46,646 nucleotides of DNA from Marinomonas profundimaris (GCF_000508165.1 NZ_AYOZ01000014.1:1-46646); one strand, 5' to 3'; shown: positions 35,437 through 44,925, counted from the first letter of the stretch. Program-made: numbers and translations. Notes: generated by a model not told the origin, from the letters alone.

Positions 35437-36615
35437 TTAAACATACTGGCCTGCACAAAAGCCACTAGACCAAGCAAATTGAAAGTTATAGCCCCCCAGC
35501 CACCCTGTAACATCCAGCACTTCACCAATAAAATACAAGCCTTTTTGTTTTTGTGACTCAAAAGTTTTAGATGAAACTTCATTCGTATTTACGCCACCCA
35601 ATGTGACCTCTGCCGTACGATATCCCTCTGTTCCGTTAGGCGCGATATCAAAGTGAGAAAGGTAGTGAAATAGACTGTCTATTTGATCATTTGATGTTTG
35701 CGCGCTCCGCTCCGTCAACCAGGGAAATTCCGCTCGCACTACTTCGACCAAACGCTTTGGAAGCATGTTTACTAAGAAACCTTCAAAACTTTTTTTCGGC
35801 GTATTATGACGAACGTTCAATAAATCATCCAGAGACAAGGCCGGTGCAATGTTAATCCTGAGCGCTTCACCTGGCTGCCAAAAATTAGTAATTTGCAGAA
35901 TGGATGGCCCGCTAACGCCGCGATGAGTAAACAACATAGGCTCCTGAAAGGTGACGCCATTCGCTGTAGCTGAAATATCGCACGCAATTCCTGAAAGCTC
36001 TGCAAGTTGCACCTTACGATCGGGCTGTACCGTAATCGGCACCAAACTGGCTCGAGTTGGAAGCACGTCGTGCCCCACCTGCTTAGCAAGTTCATACCCA
36101 AAGCCTGTCGCCCCCATTGTGGGTATCGACAAACCACCGGTCGCTATAACAAGCGACTCACAAATAACATCACCATGATTGGTTTTTATCAACACCTGAT
36201 CATTCTCGAAAGCCACACTGAGGATTTGAGTATTAAGTTTTAGCTCTGCTCCAGACCATTCTAATTCAGTTAATAAAATGTCGAGTAAATCTTTGGCGGA
36301 ATGTTCACAAAATAATTGGCCGGGTGTTTTTTCAACATACTCCAAGCCATGACGATCCACCAAATCCACAAAGTCTTGCGATGAATAGCGACGCAAAGCG
36401 GAAATACAAAAGTGCGGATTGTCTGATAAAAAATGCTTGGGAGACGCATCCATATTAGTAAAGTTGCAACGACCACCTCCTGACATCAAGATTTTTTTCC
36501 CTGCCTTGTTTGAGTGATCCAACACTAAAACGCGCTTCCCTCGATAACCTGCCGTTGCCGCACACATCAACCCCGATGCTCCCGCGCCGATTACAACTAC
36601 ATCCACTTTATCCAC
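35437..36615 (-). CDS. HI0933/YhiN-family flavoprotein
   Basis: A 392-residue NAD(P)/FAD-dependent oxidoreductase. The FAD Rossmann motif is VVIGAGASGLMCAATAG; GGRCNFTN and VIATGGLSIPTMGATGFGY are family signatures; the C-terminal FIGEVLDVTGWLGGYNFQFAW closes the FAD site. Substrate unknown. Start is GTG 36615 with AGGTAGG upstream. Confidence 0.9.
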   Translation of the reverse strand: MDKVDVVVIGAGASGLMCAATAGYRGKRVLVLDHSNKAGKKILMSGGGRCNFTNMDASPKHFLSDNPHFCISALRRYSSQDFVDLVDRHGLEYVEKTPGQLFCEHSAKDLLDILLTELEWSGAELKLNTQILSVAFENDQVLIKTNHGDVICESLVIATGGLSIPTMGATGFGYELAKQVGHDVLPTRASLVPITVQPDRKVQLAELSGIACDISATANGVTFQEPMLFTHRGVSGPSILQITNFWQPGEALRINIAPALSLDDLLNVRHNTPKKSFEGFLVNMLPKRLVEVVRAEFPWLTERSAQTSNDQIDSLFHYLSHFDIAPNGTEGYRTAEVTLGGVNTNEVSSKTFESQKQKGLYFIGEVLDVTGWLGGYNFQFAWSSGFCAGQYV

Positions 36616-36900
36616 AACCTACCTCATCACTTATTTAGTGGCTGCATTATAGTGTCTGACCTTTTTATTGCCATTGAATCCCATTTATTTCCATTAAATA
36701 AAACAAAAAAAGAGGCACCGAAACTTGTCCACAGAAACCGTGAAGAAGGCTGTGGGAATCACAAAAAAATACTTAAAATTCAATAAAGTAAATAAAATCA
36801 AACATTATTTAATAATTTTTAAAAAAGACACAAACATCGAAGATAGGAAATTTTTTTTGCAAAAAGCAAACTATTTTTAATAAATAGCCCTGTACAAAAA
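36616..36900. other. A+T-rich gene-free stretch before the LexA boxes
   Basis: No gene is seen. It holds an inverted CCACAG...CTGTGG pair (36729-36734 / 36750-36755) and long A/T runs near 36790-36880 that could act as an upstream element for the SOS-type promoter. Nothing else is visible. Confidence 0.4.
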
Positions 36901-36938
36901 TACTGTTCGAATATACAGTACTGTATATAAATACAGTT
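36901..36938 (+). promoter_or_regulatory. Two tandem LexA (SOS) boxes
   Basis: Box 1 is TACTGTTCGAATATACAGTA (36901-36920); box 2 is TACTGTATATAAATACAGTT (36919-36938). Each fits CTGT-N8-ACAG, the gammaproteobacterial LexA consensus, and they overlap by two bases. Box 2 differs from the ideal TACTGTATATATATACAGTA at two positions. The pair ends 24 bp before the next start codon. Overlapping double boxes are typical of tightly shut SOS genes such as colicins. Confidence 0.88.
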
Positions 36939-36962
36939 AAATAAATTTATTAGGGTGTGAAT

Positions 36963-37547
36963 ATGATTAATTTACTAGGACCAGTTCGAACCATTCATAA
37001 AATCGCATTTATTTGCGCGATCTCTTTAGGCTTGTACGCCCCAGCAAAAGACATATTTAAATTCGCTGAGACACATTTCGCAAAAGAGAGCGTTCAAATC
37101 GTAGATGCCTCTTTTGGAACCAACTTACCTTGGCAAGAATCAAATTCATCGTACCTAAAGGTTGGCCTAAGCGCTCAATCAAGCTTATCGCAACCTCAGA
37201 TAATTTATACAAAGCTACGCTTTACCAATCCAACCTCCAAGCCACAAACATATCGCAAGATTTGGCTTAATTTTTCACATGGGAATGGCGATCAGGAATA
37301 CACGACAGATTACACGCTATACAATACAGAAACTCGACAGCGACTAATCGGCCAGTCAATACAGCTAGGCGCTAATAGCTCAATCGATGTGGTCGCTGCA
37401 TATCGCTTCATTCCAAGTTATAGAAACAAGTCACCTATTACTATGAGTGTATCTTGGGAAGGCAAAAGCCTTTTAAGAGAAACCGCCTGTGAATACAACC
37501 TGAAAGCTTCGGCTGGAAATACATTTCAATATCTGTGTAATAACTAA
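36963..37547 (+). CDS. Unknown secreted or membrane-tethered protein under LexA control
   Basis: A 194-residue protein starting at ATG 36963 with AGGG seven bases upstream; a GTG at 36957 is possible. Residues 10-27 (HKIAFICAISLGLYAP) form a hydrophobic segment, either a signal anchor or a weakly cleavable signal. The rest is beta-rich with few charges (VDASFGTNLPWQES, IIYTKLRFTNPTSKPQTYRK, QSIQLGANSSIDVVAAYRFI), and two Cys near the C-terminus (C178, C192 approximately) could bridge in the periplasm. I recognise no family. Two LexA boxes directly upstream make DNA-damage induction very likely. A damage-induced division inhibitor, a toxin or an envelope stress factor are all possible. Confidence 0.75.
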   Translation: MINLLGPVRTIHKIAFICAISLGLYAPAKDIFKFAETHFAKESVQIVDASFGTNLPWQESNSSYLKVGLSAQSSLSQPQIIYTKLRFTNPTSKPQTYRKIWLNFSHGNGDQEYTTDYTLYNTETRQRLIGQSIQLGANSSIDVVAAYRFIPSYRNKSPITMSVSWEGKSLLRETACEYNLKASAGNTFQYLCNN

Positions 37548-37582
37548 CCCAATAAAGTAGTGAAAAGCCGCAAAAACACTCA

Positions 37583-37611
37583 TTGATAATCGTTTTCATT
37601 TCTAATATTAT
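37583..37611 (+). promoter_or_regulatory. Sigma-70 promoter overlapped by a Fur-like box
   Basis: -35 TTGATA (37583-37588), a 17-bp spacer, and -10 TATTAT (37606-37611). TGATAAT-C-GTTTTCA (37584-37598) fits the 7-1-7 Fur operator with five of seven symmetric pairs and covers the -35. Iron repression of the imelysin operon is the natural reading. Confidence 0.65.
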
Positions 37612-37642
37612 GCTAGTACAAAATAATATTGGAGCTACAAAA

Positions 37643-38938
37643 ATGAAACGATTACTAACACCTATCGCAGTATGTATTGCTGGCGCGATGCTTACAGCTT
37701 GCGGTCCGGCCGCTGTAAAAAATGAATCATCTACTGCCACAGCCGATTCTGTTGTCGTTCATTATGCCGATATTGCTGAAGCCATATACAGCGACTCTTT
37801 AACAACCGCTAAAAGTCTGCGCTCTTCTATTGATGTCCTTTTAACAGAACCTACTGAAGCAAATTTGACTTCTGCTCGAACAGCTTGGATTGCCGCTCGC
37901 GTTCCTTATCAACAAAGTGAAGTGTACCGCTTTGGCAATGCCATTGTTGACGACTGGGAAGGGAAGGTAAATGCCTGGCCATTAGATGAAGGCCTAATCG
38001 ATTATGTTGCAAAAGACAGCTACGGATCTGAATCTGATCTCAATTCTCTTTATACCGCCAATGTCATAGCGTCAAAAAGTCTTACAATTGGCGGTAAAAA
38101 AGTAGACACTTCCAATATTACGCCTGCCCTGATATCTGACACACTTCAAGAAGCCGATGGTGTAGAAGCCAATGTGGCAAGTGGCTATCATGCGATTGAG
38201 TTTTTGCTTTGGGGTCAAGACCTACATGGTACAAACCCAGGAGCAGGTGAACGCCCAGCGACAGATTTCGATCTTAGTAATTGTTCTAATGGAAACTGTG
38301 ATCGCCGCCGTGACTACCTAGTCGCAGTAACGGACTTGCTTATTTCTGATCTCGAAGAAATGACAAATAACTGGAAAGTAGGCGGCGATGCTCGTATTGC
38401 TCTATTAGAGCAAACTCCTGAAGAAGGGCTTTCCACCATCCTTACAGGAATGGGTAGCCTTGCATATGGTGAATTGGGTGGAGAGCGTACCAAGCTTGGC
38501 CTAATGCTACATGATCCAGAAGAAGAGCATGATTGTTTTTCTGACAATACTCATTGGTCACATTACTACGACGCAAAAGGCATAAAAAATGCTTATCTAG
38601 GCGAATACAAGCGAGTTGATGGCAGCTGGTTAAAAGGCGCCTCCCTATCTAACCTCGTTGCACAGCAAAACATTAAGCTAGACGCCGAAATGAAGCTAAA
38701 ACTAAACCTGACTGAAGCAGCCGCTCAAGCTATGGTAGAAGCCGCAAAGAAAGGTCAAACATTTGATGTGCTTATTGCAATGAATAACACTAAAGGCAAC
38801 CAACTTGTACAAACGTTTGTTGACTCTTTGGTAGATGAAACACGCACGACAGAAGAAATCATCCATCAACTTAACCTTCAAGGCATTGCTTTAGAAGGGT
38901 CTGATAGCTTAGATAACCCAAGCGCAGTATTTGAGTAA
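37643..38938 (+). CDS. Imelysin-family lipoprotein (IrpA/IcmP-like)
   Basis: A 431-residue lipoprotein. The signal ends in a lipobox MLTAC with C20, so it is membrane-tethered. The imelysin GxHxxE motif is intact (SGYHAIEFLLWGQD). TARTAWIAARVPYQQSEVYRF and DDWEGKVNAWPLDEGLIDYV are also typical. Family members are iron-regulated periplasmic or surface proteins linked to iron uptake, and peptidase activity is debated. The ATG at 37643 follows GGAG; the upstream frame is not used. First gene of a four-gene operon. Confidence 0.9.
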   Translation: MKRLLTPIAVCIAGAMLTACGPAAVKNESSTATADSVVVHYADIAEAIYSDSLTTAKSLRSSIDVLLTEPTEANLTSARTAWIAARVPYQQSEVYRFGNAIVDDWEGKVNAWPLDEGLIDYVAKDSYGSESDLNSLYTANVIASKSLTIGGKKVDTSNITPALISDTLQEADGVEANVASGYHAIEFLLWGQDLHGTNPGAGERPATDFDLSNCSNGNCDRRRDYLVAVTDLLISDLEEMTNNWKVGGDARIALLEQTPEEGLSTILTGMGSLAYGELGGERTKLGLMLHDPEEEHDCFSDNTHWSHYYDAKGIKNAYLGEYKRVDGSWLKGASLSNLVAQQNIKLDAEMKLKLNLTEAAAQAMVEAAKKGQTFDVLIAMNNTKGNQLVQTFVDSLVDETRTTEEIIHQLNLQGIALEGSDSLDNPSAVFE

Positions 38939-39012
38939 AACAGCTCCCTAAATAAAAAATGGGATGTTAGTAAGGATGCGTCATTTAGTCAGTTAATGGT
39001 ATTTGTCTATTT

Positions 39013-40398
39013 ATGACAGTAAATTTAAAACATGGTTCTTTTTTAGCTGGCGTTTACGCCAGCTTTTTTTGTTTTCAGAATCTAGCAATTGCAAGCGATT
39101 ACTCAACCCCTCTTACAGGGATTGAGCTAGAAAACAAACTTGATTTTCATATAGGTGAAGGTATATTTCAAAAATTTTGGGTACCTTCACCTTCTTCAAC
39201 CACTGCAAGTGATGGTCTGGGCCCTCTCTATAACACTCGATCCTGTAATAGCTGCCATGTAAATAATGGCCGCGGTCACGCCCCTGAAGCTGGAATTAAC
39301 GGCGCCTCAATCCCCTCTTTTTTAATTCGATTTGGAAAATCCTATAAAAGCCCCCCTCCTACAAAGGATTTTATTTATCCCAGTGTTGGCGATAAACATT
39401 ACGGCAACCAATTTCAAGGGCAAAGTTCCCCTGGCATCCCTGCTGAAGGGGATTATTATCTTAGCTATAATACGCACATAGAAAGGCTCGCTGACGGAAC
39501 TAAAGTGACATTGCGAGCCCCAGTAATTCACTGGACAACCCTTAATTATGGAGAGTTCGAAGAAAACACAGGTGTAACTCCACTTGTATCCCCTGCATTG
39601 GTTGGAATGGGTTTATTAGATAACATTCCAAATGATATGATTATTCGCAATGCAGATGCCGACGACATAAACAACGACGGCATTAGTGGTCGCATAAGCT
39701 GGATTCCCAGTAGTAGCAACAACAATATTAAGCTCATTGGCCGCTTCGGCTACAAGGCCGCCACCCCAAGCGTAAGCGCTCAAAATCAGCAAGCATTTAA
39801 TACAGACTTAGGACTGTCAACACCTCGCAACCCTTCACCCACAGGGGATTGTACTGAGCTACAGAAAGCCTGCATGAGCAGTCCGAATGGAAATAGTCCG
39901 CATTTAGATAACTTGGAAGTAGATCAGCAACAAGCAAGACTCGTAGACCTATTTGTCTCTCTGTCATCGCCACCCTCAATGAGAAACCTTACCAAACCAG
40001 AATTTCTTGAAGGAAAAAAAGTTTTCGATGAAAGTGGATGTGCAAGTTGTCACATCCCAAAAATGAAGACAGGGAGCAACTCAAGCTTTGCCGAGCTAAA
40101 CAATCGTACTTTTTACCCCTTTACCGATATGCTACTGCACGATATGGGACCCAAATTAGCCAGCGGCTTTCAAAGCTTCTCCGCCACACCAAACGAATGG
40201 AGAACAGCGCCACTATGGGGCATTGGATTGTCTAAAAAAGTCTCTGGTCGAGTAAGCTTTTTACATGATGGTAGAGCTCAGACTATTGAAGAGGCTATTC
40301 TATGGCATGGCGGAGAAGCCAAACAAAGCCAAGAACATTACAAAAAACTAAACAAAGAACATCGAAAAAAACTCATTTACTTTTTGGAGTCGCTTTAA
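39013..40398 (+). CDS. Di-haem cytochrome-like oxidoreductase (DUF1111)
   Basis: A 461-residue periplasmic protein with a signal peptide (GVYASFFCFQNLAIAS) and two CxxCH haem-attachment motifs: CNSCH at 78-82 and CASCH at 343-347. DUF1111 'thiol oxidoreductases' are related to MauG and bacterial di-haem peroxidases. LYNTRSCNSCHVNNGRGH and the terminal FLHDGRAQTIEEAILWHGGEA are diagnostic. It may handle iron or redox for the adjacent imelysins. No ribosome binding site precedes ATG 39013, but two mini-reading frames overlap stop-to-start just upstream. Its stop overlaps the next start. Confidence 0.9.
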   Translation: MTVNLKHGSFLAGVYASFFCFQNLAIASDYSTPLTGIELENKLDFHIGEGIFQKFWVPSPSSTTASDGLGPLYNTRSCNSCHVNNGRGHAPEAGINGASIPSFLIRFGKSYKSPPPTKDFIYPSVGDKHYGNQFQGQSSPGIPAEGDYYLSYNTHIERLADGTKVTLRAPVIHWTTLNYGEFEENTGVTPLVSPALVGMGLLDNIPNDMIIRNADADDINNDGISGRISWIPSSSNNNIKLIGRFGYKAATPSVSAQNQQAFNTDLGLSTPRNPSPTGDCTELQKACMSSPNGNSPHLDNLEVDQQQARLVDLFVSLSSPPSMRNLTKPEFLEGKKVFDESGCASCHIPKMKTGSNSSFAELNNRTFYPFTDMLLHDMGPKLASGFQSFSATPNEWRTAPLWGIGLSKKVSGRVSFLHDGRAQTIEEAILWHGGEAKQSQEHYKKLNKEHRKKLIYFLESL

Positions 40399-41453
40399 TG
40401 AAATGTTTTCCCAAGCTCATCGCCCTAGCCATTGGCGCAACAACCCCTTTACTTGTATCCGCTGGCCAATGGGAAGGCCCACTTAATGGCATCGTATCCA
40501 CCGTCATTGTAAAAGGTTACGACACTTATTCCGCGTCTTCAAAAATACTACAACAACAAAGCAATGCGCTATGCTCTTCACCTTCTGAACAAACTCTTCA
40601 CGCAGCACAAACAGCATTTCAAACAAATGCATTGGATTGGCAGCAAGTACAATGGCTTAATTTCGGACCTGTAACCTACTTCATGCGATATTACGCCTTT
40701 GAATACTGGCCTGACAAAAAAGGGGTTACACAACGACAATTGAGAGCGTTGTCTCAAGGTGATCCATCCGTCATGGACGCTCCTAAGTTTTGGACCTCTG
40801 CCAGCATCGCCGTACGCGGCTTAACCGCTGTAGAAAGTTTGCTTTACCACCCTGATTTTGCCCCCACACAATCAGCCAATCATTGCCGGTTGCTTGAGAA
40901 AGTGACCAGCCATCATTTTGAAAGCGCTGACGCTGTTGCTAAACAATGGCAAGAAGCCAAAGCCCAAGACTGGGTATTTGATGAAGAAGGGACAGGTTTT
41001 GATCCTGAGGAAGTTGCTTTAGAGCAATTTTTACAACAATGGATCGAGCACATGTCTGCGGTGAAAGACGCCAAGCTGGAAACCCCAATAGGCTATAATG
41101 GACGAGAGAACCTAAAGCTCGCTGAGTTCTATAGAAGTGATCTTTCACTCAAAGCCATACAAAAAAATCTACAATCCTATCGTGAAATTTATCATGCAGG
41201 ATCTCCTTCTTTGTATGATCTTGCCAAACAAATAAATCCAACACTCGCTGAGAAGCTGAACCAACAACTTACCCAGAATGTAAAATTGTCTCTACTCTTG
41301 CCCAGTAACTATTTCCACTCAGACCAACATGACGATCGAGTAGCACTTGCAAAACCACTCGTAAAATCCATTTCCAGCAGCCAATCCTACCTCGCCAGCA
41401 TGGTTACTCAATTAGGCTTTCAAATAGGCTTTAATAGTAGGGACGGAGATTAA
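40398..41453 (+). CDS. Imelysin-family protein, second paralogue
   Basis: A 351-residue secreted protein starting at ATG 40398, which overlaps the previous stop (TAATG) and follows GGAG. A cleavable signal peptide (LIALAIGATTPLLVSA) has no lipobox. The imelysin core is recognisable (WQQVQWLNFGPVTYF, VRGLTAVESLLYHP), but the GxHxxE motif reads GLTAVE, with the His replaced. This divergence is typical of the second imelysin in such operons and suggests a non-catalytic or altered role. Confidence 0.85.
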   Translation: MKCFPKLIALAIGATTPLLVSAGQWEGPLNGIVSTVIVKGYDTYSASSKILQQQSNALCSSPSEQTLHAAQTAFQTNALDWQQVQWLNFGPVTYFMRYYAFEYWPDKKGVTQRQLRALSQGDPSVMDAPKFWTSASIAVRGLTAVESLLYHPDFAPTQSANHCRLLEKVTSHHFESADAVAKQWQEAKAQDWVFDEEGTGFDPEEVALEQFLQQWIEHMSAVKDAKLETPIGYNGRENLKLAEFYRSDLSLKAIQKNLQSYREIYHAGSPSLYDLAKQINPTLAEKLNQQLTQNVKLSLLLPSNYFHSDQHDDRVALAKPLVKSISSSQSYLASMVTQLGFQIGFNSRDGD

Positions 41454-41455
41454 AG

Positions 41456-42562
41456 ATGTTATCAAGACGCTCATTTCTAGCGTTAAGCGGCGCAATGATG
41501 ACAGCCCCATCATGGGCCACCATTACCCAACAAGATCCAAATGCGACCTTATACGCGTCGGCTTATTCTCTTAATAAAAAAGAACATTTTTTTGGCGTAT
41601 TTGACAGCAAGGGAGACATACTTTGGGCCGCACCTCTCAGTGATCGGGCGCATGCACCTGTCATCCATCCAAACCAGAGCATTATTGGCATTGTGGCTCG
41701 CAGACCCGGTTTCTACATTGATTTCTTTGATGTATCCAGTAATCAAAGAATAAAACGCATCACCCCAAATAAAGACCATCATTTTTACGGGCATGCACTT
41801 TTTACTGATGATGGCGTACACCTCATTACACAGGAAAATCACTACACAACAGGGCAAGGGAAAATTGTCGTTCGCAACTGGCCTAGTGGCAACATCATTC
41901 AATCTTATAGTAGTAATGGCATCGGTCCGCATGAATCGGTTTTTCTAGATCAGCATGTCTTAGTCATTGCGAATGGCGGACTAATGACCCACCCAGATGA
42001 AGACAGGAAAATACTCAACCTTGACACAATGAAACCCAATGTGACTTACCTTTCCCTTAAAGACGGCAGCATCATCAATCAAGCATCCCATGAGGAAGAG
42101 CTGCATCAGTTAAGCATTCGCCATCTTGATGTAAATGAGCAAGGCACTGTTGCGTTGGGCTTTCAATATCAAGGTGACATACGAGATCAAGTACCACTAC
42201 TCGGCTTATCAAGGGTCAATCAGTCCCATATAGAATACCTTCCAATACCAGAAGACATCAGAATACGATTTAAGCAGTATTGTGGCAGCGTCTGCTTTGA
42301 TAAATCTGGCGAAGTTCTGGCCATCAGCACACCAAAAGGCGGCCTAGTTGCTTACTGGCACATTGATTCTAAAACCTTTTTGGGAATAGAAAATTGTCGC
42401 GATGTATGTGGATTGGTTGCAACGGATAACGCGCATGAGTTTTTATTAACCAGCGGTACAGGCGTCCAACTTGCCAGCAACCCTGTACAAAACTCCAACA
42501 AAATGATTAAAAAACACACAAACATTCACTGGGACAATCACTTTAGACACATAAAAACATGA
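41456..42562 (+). CDS. DUF1513 beta-propeller protein, Tat-exported
   Basis: A 368-residue protein. The N-terminus carries a twin-arginine signal (LSRRSFLALSGAMMTAPSWA), so it is exported folded, perhaps with a cofactor. The body is a beta-propeller with DUF1513 motifs: FYGHALFTDDGVHL, SNGIGPHESVFLDQHVLVIANGG, LSIRHLDVNEQGTVALGFQYQG and FDKSGEVLAISTPKGG. It begins 2 nt after the previous stop; fourth gene of the imelysin operon. The same four-gene order, imelysin/DUF1111/imelysin/DUF1513, is known from pseudomonads. Confidence 0.88.
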   Translation: MLSRRSFLALSGAMMTAPSWATITQQDPNATLYASAYSLNKKEHFFGVFDSKGDILWAAPLSDRAHAPVIHPNQSIIGIVARRPGFYIDFFDVSSNQRIKRITPNKDHHFYGHALFTDDGVHLITQENHYTTGQGKIVVRNWPSGNIIQSYSSNGIGPHESVFLDQHVLVIANGGLMTHPDEDRKILNLDTMKPNVTYLSLKDGSIINQASHEEELHQLSIRHLDVNEQGTVALGFQYQGDIRDQVPLLGLSRVNQSHIEYLPIPEDIRIRFKQYCGSVCFDKSGEVLAISTPKGGLVAYWHIDSKTFLGIENCRDVCGLVATDNAHEFLLTSGTGVQLASNPVQNSNKMIKKHTNIHWDNHFRHIKT

Positions 42563-42672
42563 TTTTTATACTAAATTTAAAACTAACGTAGTCAACTTCA
42601 AGGTTTTTAGGTAATGTCTATTGCATGCTGCAAATAAGTGCAGCTTATTCTTTCGCATTATGAAGTTGCTTA

Positions 42673-44925
42673 ATGTTTATTGATTTTCTTAAAAATTATT
42701 TTTTAGTTCAGTCCGAACAACCTTTGGGACGAGACGATAAAACTTTCCAGCAAAGCGCATTAAGAATCTTACTTGCGCTCACAGTTGGTATATTTTTCGT
42801 CTCAGAACTCCGCTCACTGTTTATTCCTGGTGAACTCTCTTTCCTGAGTATAAATAGCGCTTACCTTTTGCTGCTTATTGGCATGCTCTACTTCAGTAAA
42901 AAATACGCTAAAGCAACCTCTGTTTTATTTCTTCTTACTTTGGTGACGACTAGCTTTGTTTTATTAACTCTCAGCGATGAGTTCTATGCAGAAAAATACG
43001 CACTTGTATCGCTCTACTCATTACCTCTAATTACCCGCCTGCTATTTAGTTTTAAAGCATGCTTGGTTGCCATGGCGATCAACCTTTACCCGTTTTATTT
43101 AATGACATCAAGCGGTTTTAATATTAGCCAAACCGGCCTCGCACCTTCTTTTTATTTCCAGTTACTCACCTTTGTGACACTCAATATTGGCTTACCACTT
43201 GCCGTTTCAAGAATCATCCAGACCCTTGAAAACAACGCGTCATACATGAGACTGCTATATCGAAAACTGAATGCAAATTACGCCATGTACGAGGAGTTCT
43301 TTGAAAACACAGGGTCGCCAACTTTATTGTGCGACCAAAAAGGCAAAATCCTTAAAGCAAATCAACTTGCACGCGACCTCCTAAGCACCTCTCAACAAAA
43401 GAGTTTTACTGACTCAACCATTACCGACTGGCTATCACCTCTCGGTAAAACAGGGAAATTCTTCTGGCAATCTAATGTCGCCGAATGCACGTTAAAACAA
43501 AATACCAGCACGCACATTGAAATACGCAGAGCATCACTCACCCAACACGGGCATTTTGTTTTACACCTACAAAACACAACACAATTAAAAGCAATACAAC
43601 AAGAACTCGAAAGCACACAGCAAACTAACAGTCGTTTAGCTCATTACGATTTACTAACACTCCTGCCCAACCACAGACACTTTTGCCGCCAAGTAAATCA
43701 GCGCATCGAAGAACACGACAGCCATTTAACAGGCGCCATGTTCATCATTCGAATCAGCCAATTTAAGCTACTCAATAAGCAGTATGGAAAAGACAGCGCG
43801 AACAAAGTCATTCTGAATTTTTCTAAAACGCTCCAAAAAAAGCTATCAGAACAAGCCATCATTGGTCGACTGAGAGGCGTAAAGTTTTCATGCTTTGTCC
43901 CGTTAGGCCAAAATTATTTAATCCAAAAGAACCTATCAACCCTCATTCATTCCATTTTACCCAGCCAGATCACTGTCGATGGCAACAAATTGAATATGGA
44001 TTATCACGTTGGCATTGCCTACTACCACACCGATGGAAAAAACGCTGAAGCGCTATTAGAACACTGCGAAATGGCATTAGAATATTCGACCAGCACAGAT
44101 CGCTTTTCCTATTACAATCACAACCTTGAAAGTAAACTCATTGAAGAGCACAAGCTCGGACTGAAACTTAGCTCAGCAATAAAAAACAAAGAAATAAGCA
44201 TTTGGCTACAACCGCAAGTGGCGCCTAACGGACAAATTTCTTCATTCGAAGCACTCGCAAGATGGCAGAACAACGGCAAGTTCGTTCCACCAACGACCTT
44301 TATTAAGATTGCTGAAGATTTAGGCTTACTTCCTTTGCTCGCTGAAAATCTAGTAAGAGAATTGGTTGTGACACTCACTCAGTGGAACGATGAACACATT
44401 CACACCCCAATCGCCTTTAATCTAGCAGGCCAAGAGCTAATGAATGACGCCTTTTTTGCGTTATTAATGTCATTAATTGCAGACAACCCTTGGCTCACTA
44501 ACATGCTTGAACTGGAGATTACAGAAACCAGCTCAGTCATGACCCACCCTCTTATACACAAACGCTTAAGAAGCCTCTCACAGTACGGCTACTCCATTGC
44601 CATTGATGACTTTGGTACTGGCCAAGCCTCATTAGGGCAATTGGTCGACATACCCGCTAATATTCTCAAAATTGATAGACGCTTCATCGCCCCACTACCC
44701 GGCGACCAACGCCACATTGATATCGTGAAGTCTACAATTCAGCTAGCGGAATCCCTTAACATGAAAGTCATCGCAGAAGGCATTGAGACAAAAGAACAAG
44801 CCAATCTCCTTGCTGCTTTGGGCTGCCACACGCTACAAGGTTATTACTTTGCTAAACCCTCACCACTCTCTGACTGGACAGCCAAAGACAACGCCAAGGC
44901 AAAAGAATTACGTATGGTTTATTAG
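42673..44925 (+). CDS. Membrane c-di-GMP phosphodiesterase (degenerate GGDEF plus EAL)
   Basis: A 750-residue protein. Residues 25-180 hold about six membrane segments. A PAS-like segment follows (FENTGSPTLLCDQKGKILKA), with a short coiled coil. The GGDEF domain is degenerate: the signature is RGVKF (401-405) instead of GGDEF. The EAL domain is intact: FEALARW (EAL 526-528), ELEITETS, AIDDFGTGQASL, LKIDRRFI and VIAEGIETKEQ. Hydrolysis of c-di-GMP is expected, with the dead GGDEF perhaps sensing GTP. A strong terminator follows. Confidence 0.93.
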   Translation: MFIDFLKNYFLVQSEQPLGRDDKTFQQSALRILLALTVGIFFVSELRSLFIPGELSFLSINSAYLLLLIGMLYFSKKYAKATSVLFLLTLVTTSFVLLTLSDEFYAEKYALVSLYSLPLITRLLFSFKACLVAMAINLYPFYLMTSSGFNISQTGLAPSFYFQLLTFVTLNIGLPLAVSRIIQTLENNASYMRLLYRKLNANYAMYEEFFENTGSPTLLCDQKGKILKANQLARDLLSTSQQKSFTDSTITDWLSPLGKTGKFFWQSNVAECTLKQNTSTHIEIRRASLTQHGHFVLHLQNTTQLKAIQQELESTQQTNSRLAHYDLLTLLPNHRHFCRQVNQRIEEHDSHLTGAMFIIRISQFKLLNKQYGKDSANKVILNFSKTLQKKLSEQAIIGRLRGVKFSCFVPLGQNYLIQKNLSTLIHSILPSQITVDGNKLNMDYHVGIAYYHTDGKNAEALLEHCEMALEYSTSTDRFSYYNHNLESKLIEEHKLGLKLSSAIKNKEISIWLQPQVAPNGQISSFEALARWQNNGKFVPPTTFIKIAEDLGLLPLLAENLVRELVVTLTQWNDEHIHTPIAFNLAGQELMNDAFFALLMSLIADNPWLTNMLELEITETSSVMTHPLIHKRLRSLSQYGYSIAIDDFGTGQASLGQLVDIPANILKIDRRFIAPLPGDQRHIDIVKSTIQLAESLNMKVIAEGIETKEQANLLAALGCHTLQGYYFAKPSPLSDWTAKDNAKAKELRMVY

